Positions 53,329 through 62,097 of a DNA stretch of 64,000 nt are shown one piece after another. The DNA is taken from positions 682,001-746,000 of the forward strand of contig NZ_JAFLRG010000002.1 in assembly GCF_017315725.1 (NCBI RefSeq), in the 5' to 3' direction. The position numbers were made by a program, and so were the translations under genes. Source of the stretch: Trinickia acidisoli. GTDB lineage: Bacteria; Pseudomonadota; Gammaproteobacteria; Burkholderiales; Burkholderiaceae. The notes under the pieces were generated by a model, which searched no databases, was not told the DNA's origin, and saw only the letters and a list, made by a program, of their open reading frames with translations. Numbering within the stretch: the first letter of the stretch is position 1; each line of letters starts with the position of its first letter.

Positions 53329-54717
53329 TCAGGCTGGTATGGCCAGTGGCCGGCGGCCGCCGCGCGGCGCCTCGCGCGTGTCGTCGTTGTCCGTCGTGAT
53401 GTTCGGGCCCGCGTGCATGAGCTTGAGCATGTAGTAGATGCCCGTGCCGAAGACGAGGAAGTACACGACGACGAACGCCATCAACGAAATGCCCACCTGT
53501 TGCGCGGTGAGCGGCGACATCGCTTGCGAAGTGCGCATGACGCCGTAGACGACCCAAGGCTGACGGCCGACTTCGGTCGTGATCCAGCCCGCAAGCAGCG
53601 TGACGAAGCCGCTCGGACCCATTAGGAGTGCGAAACGATGAAGCCAGGCGGTATCGTAGAGCCGGCCTCGCCGGTCGACGAGCCGCGCGGCAACGGCCAG
53701 CGCGATCATCAGCAAGCCGAGCCCGACCATCACGCGAAAGCTCCAAAAGACGACGGTCGAATTCGGACGTTCGTCACGCGGAAACGACTTCAATCCGCGA
53801 ATCTGGCCGTCCCATGTATGCGTCAGCAGCAGGCTGCCCAGATGCGGCACAGAGAGGGCGTAGCGCGTCGTTTCGGTTTGCATGTCGGGCACGCCGAACA
53901 GGTTGAGTGCGGTGCCGTTCGTTTCGGTGTCCCACAGGCCTTCGATCGCTGCGATCTTGGCGGGCTGATAGCGCACCGTGTTGAGACCATGCTGATCGCC
54001 GACGAACGCTTGTAGCGGCGCGAGCGCGAGCAGCATCCAAAGGGCCATCGCGAACATCTTCCTGACAGCCGGATCGCGTCGCCCCTTCAGCAAATGCCAC
54101 GCGCCCGTTGCGGCCACGACGAGCGCGCCCACGAGGAACGCCGCCAGCGTCATATGCACGAGGCGATACGGGAACGAGGGATTGAAGACGATTTGGAACC
54201 AATCGACGGGGACGACGTGACCGTCGGCGATCGTGAACCCTCGAGGCGTTTGCATCCAGCTATTCGAAGCGAGAATCCAAAACGCCGACATCAGCGTGCC
54301 GACGGCAACCGTGAGCGTGGCAGCGAAGTGCGCGCGCGGGCCTACCCGTTTCCAGCCGAAGAGCATGATGCCGAGAAAGCCGGCCTCGAGAAAGAAGGCC
54401 GTCATGACCTCGTAGGTCAGCAGCGCGCCGGTGATCGGCCCCGCGAACTTCGAAAAGCTCGCCCAATTCGTGCCGAACTCATACGCCATCACGACGCCCG
54501 ACACGACGCCCATGCCGAATGCGACGGCGAAGATCTTCGACCAGAACAGGCATAGGTCCTTGTAATAGGCCTTGCCGGTTTTGAGCCACCGCCATTCGAG
54601 CACGGCGATGAAACTCGACAGCCCGATGCTGAGTGCGGGAAAAACGATATGAAACGAAACGGTAAAGGCGAACTGAATGCGTGCGAGATCGAAGGCACTG
54701 AACGAAGACGATTCCAT
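53329..54717 (-). CDS. cioA: Cyanide-insensitive quinol oxidase subunit I (CioA)
   Basis: A 462-residue haem-bearing subunit. H23 in F-T-V-S-F-H-I-V-F-P is the family haem ligand. The short length, compared with about 520 for E. coli CydA, reflects a short Q-loop, the mark of the CIO subgroup. It couples quinol oxidation to oxygen reduction with low sensitivity to cyanide. The start at 54717 is chosen from the family N-terminus M-E-S-S-S-F-S-A-F-D. Confidence 0.9.
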   Translation of the reverse strand: MESSSFSAFDLARIQFAFTVSFHIVFPALSIGLSSFIAVLEWRWLKTGKAYYKDLCLFWSKIFAVAFGMGVVSGVVMAYEFGTNWASFSKFAGPITGALLTYEVMTAFFLEAGFLGIMLFGWKRVGPRAHFAATLTVAVGTLMSAFWILASNSWMQTPRGFTIADGHVVPVDWFQIVFNPSFPYRLVHMTLAAFLVGALVVAATGAWHLLKGRRDPAVRKMFAMALWMLLALAPLQAFVGDQHGLNTVRYQPAKIAAIEGLWDTETNGTALNLFGVPDMQTETTRYALSVPHLGSLLLTHTWDGQIRGLKSFPRDERPNSTVVFWSFRVMVGLGLLMIALAVAARLVDRRGRLYDTAWLHRFALLMGPSGFVTLLAGWITTEVGRQPWVVYGVMRTSQAMSPLTAQQVGISLMAFVVVYFLVFGTGIYYMLKLMHAGPNITTDNDDTREAPRGGRRPLAIPA

Positions 54718-55105
54718 AGCGTGATACCGATGACGAGCGACGCGCGCCGGCCCATTGTCGACGCGCACTGCATGAGCAGCCGGTCGCAAGCGTAGATCAG
54801 CGGGGAAAAAAATGCTGCACCGCGGGCGATGGGTCGCGACGACGAAAGGTGCGGCAATTTACCGTATCGACATGCAATAACGCGCTGACGCGTAAGCGAA
54901 AAATCGATGCGCCGCAGCACACGGGCGATATCGCGCGCGCGACGATCTGCGTCAATACACCGCGGTGGTGCGCATGGCTGGCTTGATGAATGTCGGCTGC
55001 GGTGAGGCGCCTCGCATGTTAGACGCCCGCCCGGCTGTTCAATGACGGCCGCGTACCGCTGCGGTACGCAGTCGCACGCCTAGATCAGAGGAATCAGTGC
55101 CGCCT
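54718..55105. other. Upstream region of cioAB
   Basis: A 388-bp gap carrying the cioA promoter region. I see a weak promoter (54927-54955) but no clear FNR/ANR-type box. No small gene is convincing. Confidence 0.6.
54927..54955 (-). promoter_or_regulatory. Weak promoter candidate for cioAB
   Basis: On the minus strand TTGACG, 17 bases, then GATATC. The -35 element is good, the -10 poor. Confidence 0.3.
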
Positions 55106-55294
55106 TTATCGACGTTGGCTGCGCAGTTCTTCGCGCACGCGTTTCGTGACGAGCACGGCAAGGTAGTCGGTGATGCGAGCGCCGTCGCTGAACGCTTCCC
55201 AGGTCTGCGAAACCATCTTGGACACGGTTTCGGGCGATGCGCCGGTGTCGCTTGCGATGGATTGCACTAGATCGTCCACGTTCGATGGGGGCAT
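55106..55294 (-). CDS. DUF3562 small protein
   Basis: A 62-residue soluble helical protein with the DUF3562 pattern: an I-A-x-D-T-G-A-S-P-E-T-V helix-turn-helix-like start and a C-terminal A-R-I-x-D-Y-L-A-V-L-V-T-K-R-V-R. GGAGA precedes the ATG. The family is common in Burkholderiaceae; role unknown. Confidence 0.8.
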   Translation of the reverse strand: MPPSNVDDLVQSIASDTGASPETVSKMVSQTWEAFSDGARITDYLAVLVTKRVREELRSQRR

Positions 55295-55577
55295 GTCTGT
55301 CTCCGCGGGTGGCGCGAGGCGATGAGGCGCCTCGCGCGCGTCTCGCTATTTAAGCCGATCTTGGCCAGTATGCCAATTGAATTGCCCTATCGGCGCTGCG
55401 ACGGTTCGTACCGGGTCGGCATCGGTTGCGGATGGAAGCACTGGCTCGGTGCACAATCGTTGATCGATCGGCCGTGCCTAGCGATTATCTTGGGAATATC
55501 TGCGTCGAGGCAGATTAAAGGATCGACGTTGCCTGCTTTGTCTGCTTTGTCTGTTTGGCATGCCTATAACAACGCCC

Positions 55578-56327
55578 TCAAACGTTGAGCAACAAATGCT
55601 TGCGTTCCCATGAACTGATGACGCGAAAGAACGCTTCATATTCGGTTTCCTTCAATACCAAATAAGCCTTCACGAATGGATGGCCGAACATATCGCCGAG
55701 CGGCTCGCAGGCACCCATCAGCGTGAGCGCTTCTTCGAGATTTCGAGGCAATTGATAAGGCAATACGTAGCCGTCGGAGGCCAGCGGTTCGGTAGGCGAA
55801 AGATTTTGCGTCATGCCCAGATAGCCGGCGGCAAGCGTGGCCGCGATCGCGAGGTAAGGGTTGCAGTCGACGCCGGGAATGCGATTCTCGATGCGTCTCA
55901 TCGCGGCCGCCGAATGCGGAATCCGAAAGCCTACCGTGCGATTGTCGTAGCCCCACTGCACGTTGATCGGCGCGGCCATGAAGCGCGACAGGCGACGATA
56001 CGAATTGATGTACGGCGCGAAAATCGGCATGAGCGCGGGCGTGTATTTTTGCAGGCCCGCGACGTACGAATGAAACAGCCGCGACGGCGATCCGTCAGCC
56101 TCGGTGAATAGATTGCGATTCGTCTCGGCGTCGGTCAGGCTCTGATGAATGTGCATGGCCGAACCGGGTTCGTGTTCCATCGGTTTGGCCATGAACGTCG
56201 CGTACATCTGATGACGAAGGGCCGTTTCGCGCACCGTGCGCTTGAATAGAAAGACGCGGACGGCGTCAATCTCCGCGCTTTTGCTGCGCTTTTGCTGCGC
56301 TTTTGCCGCCGGCATTGCAACGGTCAT
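55578..56327 (-). pseudogene. Truncated glutamine synthetase-family gene (PuuA-like)
   Basis: The 249-residue product corresponds only to the C-terminal half of a glutamine synthetase/gamma-glutamylpolyamine synthetase (normally about 440-460). Homology starts at about residue 25 (R-V-F-L-F-K-R-T-V-R-E) and continues through H-E-P-G-S-A-M-H-I-H-Q-S and the N-R-T-V-G-F-R-I-P substrate loop to a normal end. The N-terminal beta-grasp domain and first metal ligands are gone, so it cannot be catalytic. The first 20 residues are low-complexity, encoded by an 11-bp x 3 repeat at 56275-56307, which marks the break point. Confidence 0.82.
56275..56307. repeat. 11-bp repeat x3 at the truncation point
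   Basis: Three GCGCTTTTGCT units (last base of the third differs) sit exactly where homology to glutamine synthetase stops. Confidence 0.85.
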
Positions 56328-56482
56328 CGTCGTAACTTAACGGCGTGTTATTGTCCGCTCCGTTTCAGGCCTCGGTCTCTCGAACGATGCGCGCCGGTTC
56401 AGGCGAAATCTCGCTTGCAACTTCCGCGGCTGGGCGATGGTCAGAGGATCGGGCGTATGTATTGACGGCTACAACAAATCGT

Positions 56483-56893
56483 ATGAACGGACTGATGAGA
56501 CTCGAGCGGGTGACGGTCGTCGTAGTCGAAGACGATCCGTCCAGCAGGGAGTCGCTTGCCATGGTGCTCGAATCCGAAGGCGCGCGGGTCGTGGCTGCCG
56601 CCGATGCCGAGGAAGGGGTCGAGGCGGCGCTGAGAGTGGCGCCCGACGTCGTGCTCTGCGATCTCGACTTGCCGGCCATGGACGGCTTTTACTTGATTCA
56701 ACGGCTGCGCGACGACGAAATCCGCAACGACCGCCAGCCCTCGGTGGCGGTTGCGATCACCGGGCACACCGATGAAGCCTACCGGCTGCGGAGCATCGGA
56801 GAAGGCTTTCATCATTTCATGAGAAAGCCTGCCGAGCCCGATCGGCTCGTCACGTTGCTGGCGGATGCCGTTGCGGCGCGCGCCGTCGGCTAG
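56483..56893 (+). CDS. Receiver-only response regulator
   Basis: A 136-residue CheY-like protein from ATG 56483 (an upstream extension to 56345 in the same frame overlaps nothing useful and has no homology). Acidic pocket E16-D17-D18, phosphorylation site D60 in L-C-D-L-D-L-P, and K in M-R-K-P are intact. It has no output domain. It precedes a PAS hybrid kinase by 261 bp on the same strand and may be part of the same phosphorelay. Confidence 0.82.
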   Translation: MNGLMRLERVTVVVVEDDPSSRESLAMVLESEGARVVAAADAEEGVEAALRVAPDVVLCDLDLPAMDGFYLIQRLRDDEIRNDRQPSVAVAITGHTDEAYRLRSIGEGFHHFMRKPAEPDRLVTLLADAVAARAVG

Positions 56894-57154
56894 CGTAGGG
56901 GGCGGCCGCCGCGCGCGGCAGTTTTTGCAAAAGCCAATGTCAAAGTTGCTCTCGCAACGATAAACATGCGTGCCCCGAGCGGTTTGCATTCGCGTATGCG
57001 GCCGTGCGCCCTTTGCGCGGCGCATGTGCATCGGTGTGTCGTGCGCGGCGGCCGCGAGCATTGGCATGCCTCGCTAGGCATGCGTTGTGCTTATATGCAT
57101 TCCTAGCGGCACAACCCTCTGTCGCATTTTTCCAAAAATCGAAACGCCGCCGTC

Positions 57155-58741
57155 ATGCGTCCGGATAGCTTCGCCAGCGACAGCCCGCCCTTTTCGCCGC
57201 CGCCCGACCCAGTGGTGACGTCTGAAGAACGTCTTCGAATTCTTCTCGAATCCGTTCAGGATTACGCCATCTACTTGCTCGACGCCGACGGCTGCATCAT
57301 CAGTTGGAACAGCGGTGCCGAGAAGATCAAGGGCTATACCGCGCAAGAGGTGCTCGGGCAGCACTTCTCGATGTTCTATCCGCCCGACGACATCGCGAAG
57401 GGGACCCCGGCCGAGGAGCTTGCCGCCGCCGCGCGAACGGGCCGCGTGGAGGACGAAGGTTGGCGCGTGCGCAAGGACGGCACGATGTTCTGGGCCAACG
57501 TCGTGATCACGGCCGTCTACACGCCGGGCGGCGATGGCCCCCGCTTGCGCGGCTTTGCGAAGGTCACCCGCGACATGACCGAGCGCAAGCGGTTGCGCGA
57601 GCTCGAAGCGGCGAGCCAGCACATGAACGAATTCCTGGCGACGCTCGCGCACGAATTGCGCAATCCGCTCGCGCCCGTCAGTAACGCGCTCAGCGTCATG
57701 ATGCTCGAGCCGCTCGTCAGTCCAGCGCTGCGGCAATGCCGCGACATGATCGATCGCCAGATCTCCCATTTGACTCGCCTCGTCGACGATTTGCTCGACG
57801 CGGGCCGCATCACGACCGGGAAAGTGGCGCTGCGCCTCGAGCCCGTGGAATTGTCGGACATCGTCGTGCGTGCGATCGAGATGATCCGTCCGCACGTCGC
57901 ATCGCGTCAGCAAACGGTGGAGATTGGTGCGCCGCCGGCAGGCATCGTCGTCAACGGCGACGCGACGCGCCTCGTGCAGGTCGTGCAAAGCCTGCTGAAC
58001 AACGCATCGAAGTTTTCCGAGCATGGCGGGCGCATCGGCATCGAGATCGACCAAGTGGGCGCGTTTGCGCGTTTGCGCGTGTCCGACGAAGGCTGCGGCA
58101 TCGATGCAACTGCGATCGAATCGATCTTCGATCTGTTCGTGCAGGCCGACAATCGGTTCGAGCGCAAGGAAAGCGGTCTAGGGATCGGGCTTACGCTGTG
58201 TCGCTGGCTCGTGGAAATGCACGGCGGATCGATCGAAGCTGAGAGCGCCGGCCTTGGGAGCGGCGCCACGTTTACCGTGAGGTTGCCGCTGTTTGCCGTT
58301 CAGGACGCCGCCAACGACGAAGGCATGCACGGCAAATCGGCGGGCACCGGGGATCTCGGCGCGCTGGCCGTGCTCGTGGTCGACGACAATCGCGACTCCG
58401 CGGACAGCATGGCGATGCTGCTGCGCATGAAGGGGCATCGTGTGCAGGTGGCCTACAGCGGCGCGCAGGCGCTCGATGTCGCCGGGCGTGCGGAACATAT
58501 CGACGTCGCGCTCATCGATATCGCCATGCCGGGAGCCGATGGGTTTGCCGTCTTGCGCCAGTTGAAAGAGGTGAAAGCGTTCTGCGACGCCTGCTTTGCC
58601 GCGATGACGGGTTTTGGGCAGGAGAGCGACGTTGCCCGCTCGCTCGATCAGGGCTTCGATTTGCATCTGACCAAGCCCGTCCAATTGCCGCTGCTCGATA
58701 CTTTGCTCGCCCGCGCAGGCGAGCGGCGCGCTCGCTCGTGA
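57155..58741 (+). CDS. PAS-containing hybrid sensor histidine kinase
   Basis: A 528-residue soluble kinase. A PAS domain spans about 25-145 (D-G-C-I-I-S-W-N-S-G-A-E). The HisKA helix has phosphorylated H166 in L-A-H-E-L-R-N-P. The ATPase domain has N-box L-N-N-A-S-K-F near 281-287 and G boxes D-E-G-C-G-I and G-L-G-I-G-L. A C-terminal receiver (405-525) has D455. No membrane helix, so it senses a cytoplasmic cue; the PAS lacks the cysteine/histidine expected for flavin or haem on inspection. No dedicated output regulator is adjacent other than the receiver at 56483. Confidence 0.9.
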   Translation: MRPDSFASDSPPFSPPPDPVVTSEERLRILLESVQDYAIYLLDADGCIISWNSGAEKIKGYTAQEVLGQHFSMFYPPDDIAKGTPAEELAAAARTGRVEDEGWRVRKDGTMFWANVVITAVYTPGGDGPRLRGFAKVTRDMTERKRLRELEAASQHMNEFLATLAHELRNPLAPVSNALSVMMLEPLVSPALRQCRDMIDRQISHLTRLVDDLLDAGRITTGKVALRLEPVELSDIVVRAIEMIRPHVASRQQTVEIGAPPAGIVVNGDATRLVQVVQSLLNNASKFSEHGGRIGIEIDQVGAFARLRVSDEGCGIDATAIESIFDLFVQADNRFERKESGLGIGLTLCRWLVEMHGGSIEAESAGLGSGATFTVRLPLFAVQDAANDEGMHGKSAGTGDLGALAVLVVDDNRDSADSMAMLLRMKGHRVQVAYSGAQALDVAGRAEHIDVALIDIAMPGADGFAVLRQLKEVKAFCDACFAAMTGFGQESDVARSLDQGFDLHLTKPVQLPLLDTLLARAGERRARS

Positions 58742-58777
58742 CGTTGCCTTGCGCGCCGCGCTTCTATCAGGCTTCTA

Positions 58778-59404
58778 TCAGGTCAGAGGCAAATCGATGT
58801 ACTTCTTGAAGGCGACGCGTTGTGTCAGCCTTTGGTACCAGCGCTCCAGACTGGGCATGGGCGGGCGCTCGATGCCTTCGACGCCGAACCAGCGTTTCGC
58901 AAACGCGCCGAGCACGACGTCGGCGATCGTGAACCGGTCGCCTTCCACGTGAAAGCGGCCGCGCAAGTGGCCGTCGAGAATCTTCCAGCGAGCAATCAGC
59001 GTTTTCAGGTTCGCTGCGAGCGCTTCCATGTCGCGCTGCTCGGGCGGCGTACGCACGAGGGTCAGGAATACCGGACGCTCGGCCGGCGTCAGCGTCGACA
59101 GCGACCAGTCGAGCCACCGATCGATGCTGGCGCGCAACTGCGGGGCGCTGGGGTACAGCGAGCTCGACGCCCCGTATTGCATGACGAGGTAACGCAGGAT
59201 CGAGTTCGACTCCCACAGCACGAACGTGCCGTCCACGAGCGTCGGCACTTGACCATTCGGATTGAGCTCCCGATAGTCGGGATCGTTGACCCGGCCGAAC
59301 TGCAGGCCGGCATCGACGCGCTCGAACGGGACGCCCAACTCGTCGCAACACCAGAGAATCTTTTGCACGTTGACCGAGTTGGCCCGTCCCCAAATTTTCA
59401 GCAT
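58778..59404 (-). CDS. Glutathione S-transferase family protein
   Basis: A 208-residue two-domain protein. The thioredoxin-like N-terminus has the V-P-T-L-V-D motif and an E-S-N-S-I-L-R-Y glutathione-binding segment near 64-71. The helical C-terminal domain has the F-T-I-A-D-V-V-L-G N-capping box. The start at 59404 gives M-L-K-I-W-G-R-A-N-S. Substrate unknown. It is convergent with the hybrid kinase. Confidence 0.88.
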   Translation of the reverse strand: MLKIWGRANSVNVQKILWCCDELGVPFERVDAGLQFGRVNDPDYRELNPNGQVPTLVDGTFVLWESNSILRYLVMQYGASSSLYPSAPQLRASIDRWLDWSLSTLTPAERPVFLTLVRTPPEQRDMEALAANLKTLIARWKILDGHLRGRFHVEGDRFTIADVVLGAFAKRWFGVEGIERPPMPSLERWYQRLTQRVAFKKYIDLPLT

Positions 59405-59511
59405 TTGAACTTTCCTCCGGAAGAATGCGACGCGGTCTCGATACGACCGGACGCCGCGCGGTTTGTACAATACGCCGAATTCAAAACGTCAAAACGAGGA
59501 TCAACCCGGCC

Positions 59512-61164
59512 ATGGCACGTCTTATTCCCGACGATTGGAAGAACTTGGCCGCGACCGGCGCCGCCGAGCGCGAGCGCGAAACGCTCACGCTGCTCGAGGC
59601 GGCGCTGCCCGACGACTACACCGTTTATCACGGCGTGCACTGGACGCGCCTGAATCGGGCTTTCTCCGTATTCGGCGAAGCGGACTTCATCGTCGTGAGT
59701 CCGGCCGGACGCGTCATGCTCGTCGAGCAAAAGGCCGGCTTCCTGCGTGAGACGCCGAAAGGCCTCGTCAAGGTTTACCTGCAGACCGAGCGCAACGTCT
59801 CGATTCAACTGGCGCAAACGGTCGAGCGCATGCATCGACGGTTCACCGCGGCGTTCGGCGCGGGCACGTACTGTATCGAAGCGCTGCTGTTTTGTCCCGA
59901 TTACATCGTCAAAAATACCGTGATCGCCGGCGTGCCGCCGGAAGGCATCGTCGATGCGACGCGCAAAGATCGCCTTGCTTCGATCATTTTGGCGGCGCTG
60001 CCGGCCGACGAGCCGGCCTTGCCTTGCGCGGCGAAGATTCACCACTTCTTGTCCGACGAACTCGCTCTGACGCCCGATACGAGCGCGCTCGTCGGGCAAG
60101 CGGGCACGCTCGTCACGCGCCTGTCGGGCGGCTTGGCCACTTGGGCACGCCGGCTCGAGTTCACGCCGTTTCGGCTGCGGGTGGTCGGTACGGCTGGGTC
60201 GGGCAAGACCCAACTCGCCGTGCAAGTCATGAAGGATGCCGCAGCAAGCGGCAAGCGCGCGCTGTACGTTTGCTTCAATCGCCCGCTCGCCGACCACATC
60301 GCCCGCGTTGCACCGGAAGGGGCGAAGGTGGCCAACTATCACCAGCTCTGCGATTGGGTGGCGCGCGACGTCGGGGCGGTGCAGGATTTTCGTGCACCCG
60401 ATGTTTTCGGTCGGCTCGAAGCGGCGTTCGCCGAAGCGCCGATCGGGGGGCGATGGACGTTTGACGTGCTGATCGTCGATGAGGGGCAGGATTTTCAGGA
60501 GACGTGGGTTGCGGCGCTGTCGCGTCTGGTCCGGCCCGAAGGCGCTTGGTGGTGGCTCGAGGACCCGCTGCAAAATCTCTATATGCGCGAGCCCGTCGCC
60601 TTGCCGGGATGGACCGTGCTGAACGAGACGACGAATTACCGCAGCCCGCGCGACATCCTCGAGTTCGTCCGCGAGCGGGTTGGTGCGGCGGTGCCTCGCG
60701 CGGCGGGACTCGTTGCGGGCAGTCCGTTCGACGGCTCGCAGATATCGATCGCCTCGTACGACGAAACGCGGGGCGAGGCGGTCGTGGATGCCACCAAGCG
60801 CGCCATCACGCAGGCGCTTTCGCTGGGTTTTCGCAAACAAGACATCGCCGTGCTGTCATTCCGAGGGCGCGAAGGATCGGCGTTGACGGGGCTCGAACAC
60901 TTGGGGCCGCATCGGTTGCGCAGCTTCACGGGCAAGTACGATTTGTTCGGCAGCCCTGAATATCGCGACGGAGACGTCCTGCTCGAGTCGATTTATCGCT
61001 TCAAGGGGCAGTCTGCCCCTTGTGTGGTCCTGACCGAGGTCGATTTCGACGTGTTCGACGAACGCGCGGCGCGCAAGCTGTTCGTCGGCGCGACGCGGGC
61101 CACGATGAAGCTGATCGTCGTGGCAGCTCGCCGGGCTTGCGCGGCTCTGGAAGCACGCACCTGA
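59512..61164 (+). CDS. NERD nuclease-domain/SF1 helicase protein
   Basis: A 550-residue protein with two parts. Residues about 15-120 form a NERD (PD-(D/E)xK-like nuclease) domain: E56-A-D58, then E72-Q-K74. Residues 215-545 are a UvrD/Rep-like SF1 ATPase: Walker A G226-T-A-G-S-G-K-T, Walker B D323-E-G-Q-D-F, and late motifs Y-R-F-K-G-Q-S and F-V-G-A-T-R-A. The combination suggests DNA or RNA processing, repair or defence against foreign DNA. It is a single-gene unit divergent from the GST gene. Confidence 0.85.
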   Translation: MARLIPDDWKNLAATGAAERERETLTLLEAALPDDYTVYHGVHWTRLNRAFSVFGEADFIVVSPAGRVMLVEQKAGFLRETPKGLVKVYLQTERNVSIQLAQTVERMHRRFTAAFGAGTYCIEALLFCPDYIVKNTVIAGVPPEGIVDATRKDRLASIILAALPADEPALPCAAKIHHFLSDELALTPDTSALVGQAGTLVTRLSGGLATWARRLEFTPFRLRVVGTAGSGKTQLAVQVMKDAAASGKRALYVCFNRPLADHIARVAPEGAKVANYHQLCDWVARDVGAVQDFRAPDVFGRLEAAFAEAPIGGRWTFDVLIVDEGQDFQETWVAALSRLVRPEGAWWWLEDPLQNLYMREPVALPGWTVLNETTNYRSPRDILEFVRERVGAAVPRAAGLVAGSPFDGSQISIASYDETRGEAVVDATKRAITQALSLGFRKQDIAVLSFRGREGSALTGLEHLGPHRLRSFTGKYDLFGSPEYRDGDVLLESIYRFKGQSAPCVVLTEVDFDVFDERAARKLFVGATRATMKLIVVAARRACAALEART

Positions 61165-61264
61165 ATCCGGCCGAGTTCGATCTCACGGCCGTCGCGATCA
61201 TCTTTTCTGGATGTTCGCGACAGTTTGGCGATAAATTGCAATAGACAGAAAACGTTTTCATGTT

Positions 61265-61280
61265 GCTGCATTAATGCAGC
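61265..61280. promoter_or_regulatory. Perfect palindrome GCTGCATTAATGCAGC
   Basis: A 16-bp perfect palindrome; a near copy of one arm in inverse orientation (TTAATGCTGCAAC) lies at 61303-61315. Candidate regulator site. Confidence 0.5.
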
Positions 61281-61320
61281 GATCGCTGTTTATATGAATG
61301 GGTTAATGCTGCAACGCGGA

Positions 61321-61336
61321 ATTGATCTCGATCAAT
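61321..61336. promoter_or_regulatory. FNR/ANR-type box (TTGAT-N4-ATCAA)
   Basis: ATTGATCTCGATCAAT matches the FNR consensus perfectly at both half sites. TATATCTT at 61354-61361 is suitably placed as a -10, for a rightward, oxygen-responsive transcript. Confidence 0.65.
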
Positions 61337-61548
61337 AAGACGATCGCCCTCTCTATATCTTTACTCGATTGCAGTGATGAAGTGACGCTACAATCTACCC
61401 AATGCCGGGGAGCCCCGCGCAGGCGGGGGTGGAGGGGTATTGGCAAGCTCTAAAAAGTACGATTGTTACAGTTAAAAGTTAATCTGGCACCAAAAGATTA
61501 AAGACGACTTTTACGTACTGGACCGGATGTACTTGGGGCTTTCATAGG

Positions 61549-61565
61549 GTGAATTCGAAATTCAC
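61549..61565. promoter_or_regulatory. Inverted repeat GTGAATT-CGA-AATTCAC
   Basis: Perfect 7-bp arms with a 3-base centre; it could be an operator in the leader of the DUF2158 gene. Confidence 0.45.
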
Positions 61566-61592
61566 GATTAACGTTTTCCCTAAAATCACTTG

Positions 61593-61608
61593 TAGAATAA
61601 AAATTCTA
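61593..61608. repeat. Inverted repeat TAGAAT-AAAA-ATTCTA
   Basis: Perfect 6-bp AT-rich arms around AAAA; too weak for a terminator, but conspicuous beside the other palindromes. Confidence 0.4.
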
Positions 61609-61746
61609 TTGTTAGTCTTCATCTAACCTCACTGCTATATCGAGGGCAATGAGTGAGCGGTTTCCATAATTGGAGTTCCGTTCGCTGCCGCACAATTGGA
61701 TTGCCGTTTCGTTTTGGACGGTTCGATGCTTTGCGACGGAGTACAT

Positions 61747-62052
61747 ATGTCGACGGCTACCCGTGACCTGGTTGAACAGTTTTGCGTAGGTGATGTCGTG
61801 ACGCTGAAGGCGGGCGGCTCGCGAATGACGGTGACGGCCCTGTGTGGTGACACCGTGCTATGTCAATGGTTCGACGAGCATGGCGAACTGCGGCAGGAGA
61901 TGTTCGCGCGCGAAGCGCTGGGGCGCGAACCGCGTTCGATCTCTCCGGGCCTCGCGCACGTCCGCCGTTACGCGGGTTACGCCGCGGCCGTGGCGGGTTC
62001 GGTTGCCGCCAGCGTGCCTTTCACCCAGGGCGTGCTCAAGCCGATCGCCTGA
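61747..62052 (+). CDS. DUF2158 (YodC-like) protein
   Basis: A 101-residue protein. The core has the DUF2158 pattern G-D-V-V-T-L-K-A-G-G-S-R-M-T-V and a later C-Q-W-F-D. The C-terminal 30 residues add an alanine-rich hydrophobic stretch (about 75-92), probably a membrane helix, not found in the short E. coli YodC. ATG 61747 is chosen for its GGAG at 6-base spacing. Function unknown. Confidence 0.8.
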   Translation: MSTATRDLVEQFCVGDVVTLKAGGSRMTVTALCGDTVLCQWFDEHGELRQEMFAREALGREPRSISPGLAHVRRYAGYAAAVAGSVAASVPFTQGVLKPIA

Positions 62053-62097
62053 TGCGATACGAGCGCTGCCATAGCCGACCGGCGCTCGCAACCGACG

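Larger units (their letters stand above)
61165..61746. other. AT-rich palindrome-rich gap
   Basis: This 582-bp gap is far richer in AT than the rest of the window. It holds palindromes at 61265-61280, 61321-61336, 61549-61565 and 61593-61608 and a G-rich patch near 61405-61438. A 26-codon frame at 61402-61482 is the only small open frame of note and is not well supported. Confidence 0.7.

Noticed and set aside
55322..55588. 88-codon plus-strand frame between the DUF3562 gene and the truncated glutamine synthetase
   Set aside because: No ribosome binding site, no recognisable pattern, and its end overlaps the opposite gene; the stretch looks non-coding.
58759..58782. 11-bp direct duplication (CTTCTATCAGG) between the hybrid kinase and GST genes
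   Set aside because: Only two copies at a convergent gene junction; probably trivial, although it touches the GST stop region.
61405..61438. G-rich hairpin as a terminator or structured RNA
   Set aside because: Short stem, no T run and no clear partner arms; could form a G-rich structure but not supported enough to annotate.
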